In this document: positions 1 to 12,100 of the stretch, piece by piece | Position numbering within the stretch: the stretch's first letter is position 1 | How the letters are laid out: each line of letters opens with the position of its first letter | Assembly (NCBI GenBank): GCA_037013495.1 | Contig: CM072808.1 | Span: 4,751,319-4,815,318 of the forward strand | DNA length: 64,000 bases | Reading direction: 5' to 3' | Source: Hippophae tibetana | Taxonomy: Eukaryota > Streptophyta > Magnoliopsida > Rosales > Elaeagnaceae | Notes under the pieces: generated by a model | Told to the model about the DNA's origin: nothing | Seen by the model: only the letters and a program-made list of their open reading frames with translations | Databases searched by the model: none | Program-made: the position numbers and the translations under genes

Positions 1-375
1 ATATTTTCAATCAATCTCTATTATTCAAAAAAAATAGAGAAGAGAAAAAGAAAGGGAATGTTGTTTAAATTTTCAAAAACAAAAACAGATTTGGTAATAC
101 ATGAGTTACAACTTTCAACCGAGATAACTTTTGACTCGGGTATTGCAATGACTATTATAATATATCAAATCGAAGATCGTATCAAATTACACAATATGCC
201 TTGGTCTCACGAGGAAAATATTTTTGTACCCAAATAATATCGTTTACATCACTTATATAGTGTTTAAAGTTTTTCACGCACCATTTTCATTTTACTTACT
301 TTCGGTTTAATTCAATAGAGCTATAAAGGAGATATTTGTGCCGACCTAGGGTTGTTTATTTATATTTTCAATCAA

Positions 376-401
376 TCTCTATTATTCAAAAAAAATAGAG
401 A
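376..401. repeat. Conserved dyad TCTCTATT...AATAGAGA around an A-tract
   Basis: An 8-bp inverted repeat flanks ATTC plus an A-run. The same arrangement is kept in nearly all monomers. Only the A-run length changes, from about 7 to 11, or it is interrupted by C as in type D (AAAAAACAAATAG). Rare copies break the right arm, such as the GAGAACAG forms near 14478 and 17368 and the shortened form at 62331. It could be a cruciform or bent-DNA element. Function is not shown. Confidence 0.75.
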
Positions 402-479
402 AGAGAAAAAGAAAGGGAATGTTGTTTAAATTTTCAAAAACAAAAACAGATTTGGTAATACATGAGTTACAACTTTCAA

Positions 480-500
480 CCGAGATAACTTTTGACTCGG
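480..500. repeat. CCGAG...CTCGG dyad inside the monomer
   Basis: A 5-bp inverted repeat separated by ATAACTTTTGA is present in the A, B, C, E and P types. It is destroyed in type D (CGGAGATAACTTTGGACCCGGG) and in type Q (ACGGATATAAC). It therefore separates monomer types and alternates along the HORs. Whether a protein binds it is unknown. Confidence 0.65.
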
Positions 501-1330
501 GTATTGCAATGACTATTATAATATATCAAATCGAAGATCGTATCAAATTACACAATATGCCTTGGTCTCACGAGGAAAATATTTTTGTACCCAAATAATA
601 TCGTTTACATCACTTATATAGTGTTTAAAGTTTTTCACGCACCATTTTCATTTTACTTACTTTCGGTTTAATTCAATAGAGCTATAAAGGAGATATTTGT
701 GCCGACCTAGGGTTGTTTATTTATATTTTCAATCAATCTCTATTATTCAAAAAAAATAGAGAAGAGAAAAAGAAAGGGAATGTTGTTTAAATTTTCAAAA
801 ACAAAAACAGATTTGGTAATACATGAGTTACAACTTTCAACCGAGATAACTTTTGACTCGGGTATTGCAATGACTATTATAATATATCAAATCGAAGATC
901 GTATCAAATTACACAATATGCCTTGGTCTCACGAGGAAAATCTTTTTGTACCCAAATAATATCGTTTACATCACTTATATAGTGTTTAAAGTTTTTGACG
1001 CACCATTTTCATTTTACTTACTTTCGGTTTAATTCAATAGAGCTATAAAGGAGATATTTGTGCCGACCTAGGGTTGTTTATTTATATTTTCAATCAATCT
1101 CTATTATTAAAAAAAATAGAGAAGAGAAAAAGAAAGGGAATGTTGTTCAAATTTTCAAAAACAAGAACACATTTGGTAATATATGAGTTACAACTTTCAA
1201 CCGAGATAACTTTTGACTCGGGTGTCGAAATGACTATTATAATATATCAAATATAAGATCGTATCAAATTACACAATATGCATTGGGCTCGTAGGGAAAA
1301 TCGTTTTTGTATGCAAATAACATCGTTTAC

Positions 1331-1347
1331 AACACTTAAATAGTGTT
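1331..1347. repeat. AACACT...AGTGTT dyad in type B monomer
   Basis: A perfect 6-bp inverted repeat surrounds TAAAT. It is found in the B and D types, which read ACAACACTTAAATAGTG. In A and C types the same place reads CATCACTTATATAGTG, with a 4-bp stem. In E and Q types (CATTTATAGAGTG) the stem is lost. It is a type-specific short hairpin of unknown role. Confidence 0.6.
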
Positions 1348-1785
1348 TAAAGTTTGTGACGCACCATTTTTATTTTACTTACTTCCGATTTAATTCAATA
1401 GAGCTATAAAGGAGATATTGGTGCGGACCTAGGGTTGTTTATTTATATTTTCAATCAATCTCTATTATTCAAAAAAAAATAGAGAAGAGAAAAAGAAAGG
1501 GAATGTTGTTCAAATTTTCAAAAACAAGAACACATTTGGTAATATATGAGTTACAACTTTCAACCGAGATAACTTTTGACTCGGGTATCGAAATGACTAT
1601 TATAATATATCAAATTAAAGCTCGTATCAAATTACACAATATGCATTGGTCTTACGAGGAAAATCGTTTTGTACCCAAATAATATCATTTACATCACTTA
1701 TATAGTGTTTACGGTTTTTGACGTACCATTTTCATTTTACTTACTTCCGATTTAATTCAATAGAGCTATAAAGAAGATATTGGTG

Positions 1786-2142
1786 CCGACCTAGGGTTGT
1801 TTATTTATATTTTCAATCAATCTCTATTATTCAAAAAACAAATAGAGAAGAGAAAAAGAAAGGGAATGTTGTTCAAATTTTCATTAACAAAAACACATTT
1901 TATAAATATGAGTTACAACTTTCAGCGGAGATAACTTTGGACCCGGGTATCGAAACGACTATTATAATATATCAAATATAAGATCGTATCAAATTACACA
2001 ATATGCATTGGGCTCGTAAGGAAAATCGTTTTTGTACACAAATAACATCGTTTACAACACTTAAATAGTGTTTAAAGTTTTTGACGCACCATTTTACGTA
2101 ATTCCGGTTTAATTCAATGGAACTATAAAGGAGATATTGGTG
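1786..2142 (+). repeat. Exemplar type D monomer, 357 bp divergent variant
   Basis: Type D is the most divergent recurrent type. It is recognised by AAAAAACAAATAG in the A-tract, TTTTCATTAACAAAAACAC, TTTTATAAATATGAG, GGACCCGGGTATCGAAACG, CAAATATAAGATCG, and a 3' end of CACCATTTTACGTAATTCC and CAATGGAAC. The short length comes mainly from loss of one of two CATTTT units seen in other types. It creates an SmaI-type CCCGGG and loses the CCGAG/CTCGG dyad. In every HOR of domains I and III that contains it, it follows a C or C-like monomer. The matching D monomers at 3590, 8283, 14058, 49624, 50705, 53959 and 57214 are very similar, including two (around 17256 and 57386) with single base changes. 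Confidence 0.85.
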
Positions 2143-2504
2143 CCGACCTAGGGTTGTTTATTTATATTTTCAATCAATCTCTATTATTCAAAAAAAAATA
2201 GAGAAGAGAAAAAGAAAGGGAATGTTGTTCAAATTTTCAAAAACAAGAACACATTTGGTAATATATGAGTTACAAATTTCAACCGAGATAACTTTTGACT
2301 CGGGTATCGGAATGACAATTATAATATATCAAATCGAAGCTCGTATCAAATTACACAATATTCCTTGGTCTCACGTGGAAAATCGTTTTGTACACAAATA
2401 ATATCGTTTACATCATTTATAGAGTGTTTAAAGTTTTTGACGCACCATTTTCATTTTACTTACTTTCGGTTTAATTCAATAGAGCTATAGAGGAGATATT
2501 TGTG

Positions 2505-5500
2505 CCGACCTAGGGTTGTTTATTTATATTTTCAATCAATCTCTATTATTCAAAAAAAATAGAGAAGAGAAAAAGAAAGGGAATGTTGTTTAAATTTTCA
2601 AAAACAAAAACAGATTTGGTAATACATGAGTTACGACTTTCAACCGAGATAACTTTTGACTCGGGTATTGCAATGACTATTATAATATATCAAATCGAAG
2701 ATCGTATCAAATTACACAATATGCCTTGGTCTCACGAGGAAAATCGTTTTTGTACCCAAATAACATCGTTTACATCACTTATATAGTGTTTAAAGTTTTT
2801 CACGCACCATTTTCATTTTACTTACTTTCGGTTTAATTCAATAGAGCTATAAAGGAGATATTTGTGCCGACCTAGGGTTGTTTATTTATATTTTCAATCA
2901 ATCTCTATTATTCAAAAAAAATAGAGAAGAGAAAAAGAAAGGGAATGTTGTTCAAATTTTCATTAAAAAAAACACATTTGGTAATATATGAGTTACAAAT
3001 TTCAACCGAGATAAGTTTTGACTCGGGTATCGGAATGACAATTATAATATATCAAATCGAAGCTCGTATCAAATTACACAATATTCCTTGGTCTCACGTG
3101 GAAAATCGTTTTGTACCCAAATAATATCGGTTACATCATTTATAGAGTGTTTAAAGTTTTTGACGCACCATTTTCATTTTACTTACTTCCGATTTAATTC
3201 AATAGGGCTATAAAGGAGATATTGGTGCGGACCTAGGGTTGTTTATTTATATTTTCAATCAATCTCTATTATTCAAAAAAAAATAGAGAAGAGAAAAAGA
3301 AAGGGAATGTTGTTCAAATTTTCAAAAACAAGAACACATTTGGTAATATATGAGTTACAACTTTCAACCGAGATAACTTTTGACTCGGGTATCGAAATGA
3401 CTATTATAATATATCAAATTAAAGCTCGTATCAAATTACACAATATGCATTGGTCTTACGAGGAAAATCGTTTTGTACCCAAATAATATCATTTACATCA
3501 CTTATATAGTGTTTACGGTTTTTGACGTACCATTTTCATTTTACTTACTTCCGATTTAATTCAATAGAGCTATAAAGAAGATATTGGTGCCGACCTAGGG
3601 TTGTTTATTTATATTTTCAATCAATCTCTATTATTCAAAAAACAAATAGAGAAGAGAAAAAGAAAGGGAATGTTGTTCAAATTTTCATTAACAAAAACAC
3701 ATTTTATAAATATGAGTTACAACTTTCAGCGGAGATAACTTTGGACCCGGGTATCGAAACGACTATTATAATATATCAAATATAAGATCGTATCAAATTA
3801 CACAATATGCATTGGGCTCGTAAGGAAAATCGTTTTTGTACACAAATAACATCGTTTACAACACTTAAATAGTGTTTAAAGTTTTTGACGCACCATTTTA
3901 CGTAATTCCGGTTTAATTCAATGGAACTATAAAGGAGATATTGGTGCCGACCTAGGGTTGTTTATTTATATTTTCAATCAATCTCTATTATTCAAAAAAA
4001 AATAGAGAAGAGAAAAAGAAAGGGAATGTTGTTCAAATTTTCAAAAACAAGAACACATTTGGTAATATATGAGTTACAAATTTCAACCGAGATAACTTTT
4101 GACTCGGGTATCGGAATGACAATTATAATATATCAAATCGAAGCTCGTATCAAATTACACAATATTCCTTGGTCTCACGTGGAAAATCGTTTTGTACACA
4201 AATAATATCGTTTACATCATTTATAGAGTGTTTAAAGTTTTTGACGCACCATTTTCATTTTACTTACTTTCGGTTTAATTCAATAGAGCTATAGAGGAGA
4301 TATTTGTGCCGACCTAGGGTTGTTTATTTATATTTTCAATCAATCTCTATTATTCAAAAAAAATAGAGAAGAGAAAAAGAAAGGGAATGTTGTTTAAATT
4401 TTCAAAAACAAAAACAGATTTGGTAATACATGAGTTACGACTTTCAACCGAGATAACTTTTGACTCGGGTATTGCAATGACTATTATAATATATCAAATC
4501 GAAGATCGTATCAAATTACACAATATGCCTTGGTCTCACGAGGAAAATCGTTTTTGTACCCAAATAACATCGTTTACATCACTTATATAGTGTTTAAAGT
4601 TTTTCACGCACCATTTTCATTTTACTTACTTTCGGTTTAATTCAATAGAGCTATAAAGGAGATATTTGTGCCGACCTAGGGTTGTTTATTTATATTTTCA
4701 ATCAATCTCTATTATTCAAAAAAAATAGAGAAGAGAAAAAGAAAGGGAATGTTGTTCAAATTTTCATTAAAAAAAACACATTTGGTAATATATGAGTTAC
4801 AAATTTCAACCGAGATAAGTTTTGACTCGGGTATCGGAATGACAATTATAATATATCAAATCGAAGCTCGTATCAAATTACACAATATTCCTTGGTCTCA
4901 CGTGGAAAATCGTTTTGTACCCAAATAATATCGGTTACATCATTTATAGAGTGTTTAAAGTTTTTGACGCACCATTTTCATTTTACTTACTTCCGATTTA
5001 ATTCAATAGGGCTATAAAGGAGATATTGGTGCGGACCTAGGGTTGTTTATTTATATTTTCAATCAATCTCTATTATTCAAAAAAAAATAGAGAAGAGAAA
5101 AAGAAAGGGAATGTTGTTCAAATTTTCAAAAACAAGAACACATTTGGTAATATATGAGTTACAACTTTCAACCGAGATAACTTTTGACTCGGGTATCGAA
5201 ATGACTATTATAATATATCAAATTAAAGCTCGTATCAAATTACACAATATGCATTGGTCTTACGAGGAAAATCGTTTTGTACCCAAATAATATCATTTAC
5301 ATCACTTATATAGTGTTTACGGTTTTTGACGTACCATTTTCATTTTACTTACTTCCGATTTAATTCAATAGAGCTATAAAGAAGATATTGGTGCCGACCT
5401 AGGGTTGTTTATTTATATTTTCAATCAATCTCTATTATTCAAAAAACAAATAGAGAAGAGAAAAAGAAAGGGAATGTTGTTCAAATTTTCATTAACAAAA

Positions 5501-6112
5501 ACACATTTTATAAATATGAGTTACAACTTTCAGCGGAGATAACTTTGGACCCGGGTATCGAAACGACTATTATAATATATCAAATATAAGATCGTATCAA
5601 ATTACACAATATGCATTGGGCTCGTAAGGAAAATCGTTTTTGTACACAAATAACATCGTTTACAACACTTAAATAGTGTTTAAAGTTTTTGACGCACCAT
5701 TTTACGTAATTCCGGTTTAATTCAATGGAACTATAAAGGAGATATTGGTGCCGACCTAGGGTTGTTTATTTATATTTTCAATCAATCTCTATTATTCAAA
5801 AAAAAATAGAGAAGAGAAAAAGAAAGGGAATGTTGTTCAAATTTTCAAAAACAAGAACACATTTGGTAATATATGAGTTACAAATTTCAACCGAGATAAC
5901 TTTTGACTCGGGTATCGGAATGACAATTATAATATATCAAATCGAAGCTCGTATCAAATTACACAATATTCCTTGGTCTCACGTGGAAAATCGTTTTGTA
6001 CACAAATAATATCGTTTACATCATTTATAGAGTGTTTAAAGTTTTTGACGCACCATTTTCATTTTACTTACTTTCGGTTTAATTCAATAGAGCTATAGAG
6101 GAGATATTTGTG
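2505..6112 (+). repeat. 5-monomer HOR, 1804 bp, two complete copies
   Basis: Copies are 2505-4308 and 4309-6112, each with the order A*, E', C, D, E. Matching landmarks lie exactly 1804 bp apart (2505, 4309, 6113). No base difference was noticed between the copies on reading, which indicates very recent amplification. The unit equals the 8-mer to its right with three adjacent monomers (A, A, B) removed. Confidence 0.9.
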
Positions 6113-9100
6113 CCGACCTAGGGTTGTTTATTTATATTTTCAATCAATCTCTATTATTCAAAAAAAATAGAGAAGAGAAAAAGAAAGGGAATGTTGTTTA
6201 AATTTTCAAAAACAAAAACAGATTTGGTAATACATGAGTTACGACTTTCAACCGAGATAACTTTTGACTCGGGTATTGCAATGACTATTATAATATATCA
6301 AATCGAAGATCGTATCAAATTACACAATATGCCTTGGTCTCACGAGGAAAATCGTTTTTGTACCCAAATAACATCGTTTACATCACTTATATAGTGTTTA
6401 AAGTTTTTCACGCACCATTTTCATTTTACTTACTTTCGGTTTAATTCAATAGAGCTATAAAGGAGATATTTGTGCCGACCTAGGGTTGTTTATTTATATT
6501 TTCAATCAATCTCTATTATTCAAAAAAAATAGAGAAGAGAAAAAGAAAGGGAATGTTGTTTAAATTTTCAAAAACAAAAACAGATTTGGTAATACATGAG
6601 TTACAACTTTCAACCGAGATAACTTTTGACTCGGGTATTGCAATGACTATTATAATATATCAAATCGAAGATCGTATCAAATTACACAATATGCCTTGGT
6701 CTCACGAGGAAAATATTTTTGTACCCAAATAATATCGTTTACATCACTTATATAGTGTTTAAAGTTTTTCACGCACCATTTTCATTTTACTTACTTTCGG
6801 TTTAATTCAATAGAGCTATAAAGGAGATATTTGTGCCGACCTAGGGTTGTTTATTTATATTTTCAATCAATCTCTATTATTCAAAAAAAATAGAGAAGAG
6901 AAAAAGAAAGGGAATGTTGTTTAAATTTTCAAAAACAAAAACAGATTTGGTAATACATGAGTTACAACTTTCAACCGAGATAACTTTTGACTCGGGTATT
7001 GCAATGACTATTATAATATATCAAATCGAAGATCGTATCAAATTACACAATATGCCTTGGTCTCACGAGGAAAATCTTTTTGTACCCAAATAATATCGTT
7101 TACATCACTTATATAGTGTTTAAAGTTTTTGACGCACCATTTTCATTTTACTTACTTTCGGTTTAATTCAATAGAGCTATAAAGGAGATATTTGTGCCGA
7201 CCTAGGGTTGTTTATTTATATTTTCAATCAATCTCTATTATTAAAAAAAATAGAGAAGAGAAAAAGAAAGGGAATGTTGTTCAAATTTTCAAAAACAAGA
7301 ACACATTTGGTAATATATGAGTTACAACTTTCAACCGAGATAACTTTTGACTCGGGTGTCGAAATGACTATTATAATATATCAAATATAAGATCGTATCA
7401 AATTACACAATATGCATTGGGCTCGTAGGGAAAATCGTTTTTGTATGCAAATAACATCGTTTACAACACTTAAATAGTGTTTAAAGTTTGTGACGCACCA
7501 TTTTTATTTTACTTACTTCCGATTTAATTCAATAGAGCTATAAAGGAGATATTGGTGCCGACCTAGGGTTGTTTATTTATATTTTCAATCAATCTCTATT
7601 ATTCAAAAAAAAATAGAGAAGAGAAAAAGAAAGGGAATGTTGTTCAAATTTTCATTAAAAAAAACACATTTGGTAATATATGAGTTACAAATTTCAACCG
7701 AGATAAGTTTTGACTCGGGTATCGGAATGACAATTATAATATATCAAATCGAAGCTCGTATCAAATTACACAATATTCCTTGGTCTCACGTGGAAAATCG
7801 TTTTGTACCCAAATAATATCGGTTACATCATTTATAGAGTGTTTAAAGTTTTTGACGCACCATTTTCATTTTACTTACTTCCGATTTAATTCAATAGGGC
7901 TATAAAGGAGATATTGGTGCGGACCTAGGGTTGTTTATTTATATTTTCAATCAATCTCTATTATTCAAAAAAAAATAGAGAAGAGAAAAAGAAAGGGAAT
8001 GTTGTTCAAATTTTCAAAAACAAGAACACATTTGGTAATATATGAGTTACAACTTTCAACCGAGATAACTTTTGACTCGGGTATCGAAATGACTATTATA
8101 ATATATCAAATTAAAGCTCGTATCAAATTACACAATATGCATTGGTCTTACGAGGAAAATCGTTTTGTACCCAAATAATATCATTTACATCACTTATATA
8201 GTGTTTACGGTTTTTGACGTACCATTTTCATTTTACTTACTTCCGATTTAATTCAATAGAGCTATAAAGAAGATATTGGTGCCGACCTAGGGTTGTTTAT
8301 TTATATTTTCAATCAATCTCTATTATTCAAAAAACAAATAGAGAAGAGAAAAAGAAAGGGAATGTTGTTCAAATTTTCATTAACAAAAACACATTTTATA
8401 AATATGAGTTACAACTTTCAGCGGAGATAACTTTGGACCCGGGTATCGAAACGACTATTATAATATATCAAATATAAGATCGTATCAAATTACACAATAT
8501 GCATTGGGCTCGTAAGGAAAATCGTTTTTGTACACAAATAACATCGTTTACAACACTTAAATAGTGTTTAAAGTTTTTGACGCACCATTTTACGTAATTC
8601 CGGTTTAATTCAATGGAACTATAAAGGAGATATTGGTGCCGACCTAGGGTTGTTTATTTATATTTTCAATCAATCTCTATTATTCAAAAAAAAATAGAGA
8701 AGAGAAAAAGAAAGGGAATGTTGTTCAAATTTTCAAAAACAAGAACACATTTGGTAATATATGAGTTACAAATTTCAACCGAGATAACTTTTGACTCGGG
8801 TATCGGAATGACAATTATAATATATCAAATCGAAGCTCGTATCAAATTACACAATATTCCTTGGTCTCACGTGGAAAATCGTTTTGTACACAAATAATAT
8901 CGTTTACATCATTTATAGAGTGTTTAAAGTTTTTGACGCACCATTTTCATTTTACTTACTTTCGGTTTAATTCAATAGAGCTATAGAGGAGATATTTGTG
9001 CCGACCTAGGGTTGTTTATTTATATTTTCAATCAATCTCTATTATTCAAAAAAAATAGAGAAGAGAAAAAGAAAGGGAATGTTGTTTAAATTTTCAAAAA

Positions 9101-12100
9101 CAAAAACAGATTTGGTAATACATGAGTTACGACTTTCAACCGAGATAACTTTTGACTCGGGTATTGCAATGACTATTATAATATATCAAATCGAAGATCG
9201 TATCAAATTACACAATATGCCTTGGTCTCACGAGGAAAATCGTTTTTGTACCCAAATAACATCGTTTACATCACTTATATAGTGTTTAAAGTTTTTCACG
9301 CACCATTTTCATTTTACTTACTTTCGGTTTAATTCAATAGAGCTATAAAGGAGATATTTGTGCCGACCTAGGGTTGTTTATTTATATTTTCAATCAATCT
9401 CTATTATTCAAAAAAAATAGAGAAGAGAAAAAGAAAGGGAATGTTGTTTAAATTTTCAAAAACAAAAACAGATTTGGTAATACATGAGTTACAACTTTCA
9501 ACCGAGATAACTTTTGACTCGGGTATTGCAATGACTATTATAATATATCAAATCGAAGATCGTATCAAATTACACAATATGCCTTGGTCTCACGAGGAAA
9601 ATATTTTTGTACCCAAATAATATCGTTTACATCACTTATATAGTGTTTAAAGTTTTTCACGCACCATTTTCATTTTACTTACTTTCGGTTTAATTCAATA
9701 GAGCTATAAAGGAGATATTTGTGCCGACCTAGGGTTGTTTATTTATATTTTCAATCAATCTCTATTATTCAAAAAAAATAGAGAAGAGAAAAAGAAAGGG
9801 AATGTTGTTTAAATTTTCAAAAACAAAAACAGATTTGGTAATACATGAGTTACAACTTTCAACCGAGATAACTTTTGACTCGGGTATTGCAATGACTATT
9901 ATAATATATCAAATCGAAGATCGTATCAAATTACACAATATGCCTTGGTCTCACGAGGAAAATCTTTTTGTACCCAAATAATATCGTTTACATCACTTAT
10001 ATAGTGTTTAAAGTTTTTGACGCACCATTTTCATTTTACTTACTTTCGGTTTAATTCAATAGAGCTATAAAGGAGATATTTGTGCCGACCTAGGGTTGTT
10101 TATTTATATTTTCAATCAATCTCTATTATTAAAAAAAATAGAGAAGAGAAAAAGAAAGGGAATGTTGTTCAAATTTTCAAAAACAAGAACACATTTGGTA
10201 ATATATGAGTTACAACTTTCAACCGAGATAACTTTTGACTCGGGTGTCGAAATGACTATTATAATATATCAAATATAAGATCGTATCAAATTACACAATA
10301 TGCATTGGGCTCGTAGGGAAAATCGTTTTTGTATGCAAATAACATCGTTTACAACACTTAAATAGTGTTTAAAGTTTGTGACGCACCATTTTTATTTTAC
10401 TTACTTCCGATTTAATTCAATAGAGCTATAAAGGAGATATTGGTGCCGACCTAGGGTTGTTTATTTATATTTTCAATCAATCTCTATTATTCAAAAAAAA
10501 ATAGAGAAGAGAAAAAGAAAGGGAATGTTGTTCAAATTTTCATTAAAAAAAACACATTTGGTAATATATGAGTTACAAATTTCAACCGAGATAAGTTTTG
10601 ACTCGGGTATCGGAATGACAATTATAATATATCAAATCGAAGCTCGTATCAAATTACACAATATTCCTTGGTCTCACGTGGAAAATCGTTTTGTACCCAA
10701 ATAATATCGGTTACATCATTTATAGAGTGTTTAAAGTTTTTGACGCACCATTTTCATTTTACTTACTTCCGATTTAATTCAATAGGGCTATAAAGGAGAT
10801 ATTGGTGCGGACCTAGGGTTGTTTATTTATATTTTCAATCAATCTCTATTATTCAAAAAAAAATAGAGAAGAGAAAAAGAAAGGGAATGTTGTTCAAATT
10901 TTCAAAAACAAGAACACATTTGGTAATATATGAGTTACAACTTTCAACCGAGATAACTTTTGACTCGGGTATCGAAATGACTATTATAATATATCAAATT
11001 AAAGCTCGTATCAAATTACACAATATGCATTGGTCTTACGAGGAAAATCGTTTTGTACCCAAATAATATCATTTACATCACTTATATAGTGTTTACGGTT
11101 TTTGACGTACCATTTTCATTTTACTTACTTCCGATTTAATTCAATAGAGCTATAAAGAAGATATTGGTGCCGACCTAGGGTTGTTTATTTATATTTTCAA
11201 TCAATCTCTATTATTCAAAAAACAAATAGAGAAGAGAAAAAGAAAGGGAATGTTGTTCAAATTTTCATTAACAAAAACACATTTTATAAATATGAGTTAC
11301 AACTTTCAGCGGAGATAACTTTGGACCCGGGTATCGAAACGACTATTATAATATATCAAATATAAGATCGTATCAAATTACACAATATGCATTGGGCTCG
11401 TAAGGAAAATCGTTTTTGTACACAAATAACATCGTTTACAACACTTAAATAGTGTTTAAAGTTTTTGACGCACCATTTTACGTAATTCCGGTTTAATTGA
11501 ATGGAACTATAAAGGAGATATTGGTGCCGACCTAGGGTTGTTTATTTATATTTTCAATCAATCTCTATTATTCAAAAAAAAATAGAGAAGAGAAAAAGAA
11601 AGGGAATGTTGTTCAAATTTTCAAAAACAAGAACACATTTGGTAATATATGAGTTACAAATTTCAACCGAGATAACTTTTGACTCGGGTATCGGAATGAC
11701 AATTATAATATATCAAATCGAAGCTCGTATCAAATTACACAATATTCCTTGGTCTCACGTGGAAAATCGTTTTGTACACAAATAATATCGTTTACATCAT
11801 TTATAGAGTGTTTAAAGTTTTTGACGCACCATTTTCATTTTACTTACTTTCGGTTTAATTCAATAGAGCTATAGAGGAGATATTTGTGCCGACCTAGGGT
11901 TGTTTATTTATATTTTCAATCAATCTCTATTATTCAAAAAAAATAGAGAAGAGAAAAAGAAAGGGAATGTTGTTTAAATTTTCAAAAACAAAAACAGATT
12001 TGGTAATACATGAGTTACGACTTTCAACCGAGATAACTTTTGACTCGGGTATTGCAATGACTATTATAATATATCAAATCGAAGATCGTATCAAATTACA

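Larger units (their letters stand above)
341..701 (+). repeat. Reference satellite monomer (type A, 361 bp)
   Basis: This monomer is given as a reference for reading the array. It runs from CCGACCTAGGG to the base before the next one. Type A is recognised by GTTTAAATTTTC (T rather than C after GTTT), AAAACAGATTTGG, TACATGAG, GGTATTGCAATGAC, CGAAGATCG and ATGCCTTGGTCTC. It is followed by another A at 702, which differs in having AATCTTTTTG instead of AATATTTTTG. I see no internal half-length duplication, so 361 bp is the basic unit and not a dimer of about 180 bp. The length is close to two plant nucleosome repeats; that comparison is general knowledge and no phasing can be seen from sequence alone. 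Confidence 0.9.
1..2504 (+). repeat. Leading block: A-A-A-B-C-D-E monomers
   Basis: A partial type A monomer (1-340) is followed by A (341), A (702), B (1063), C (1424), D (1786) and E (2143). The order matches the 8-mer further right (A*-A-A-B-E'-C-D-E) except that the E' monomer between B and C is missing and the first monomer is A rather than A* (A* has TTACGACTT). Monomer C here starts CGGACC, the junction normally found at the E'/C boundary. This indicates a clean one-monomer deletion in the last bases of B. Confidence 0.85.

Noticed and set aside
341..360. CTAGGGTT at each monomer start as telomere-like repeat or telo-box
   Set aside because: It shares TAGGGTT with the plant telomere heptamer, but only one unit occurs per 361 bp, it is flanked by C and G instead of T, and variants (CTACGG, CTAGAG, CTGGGG) are tolerated.
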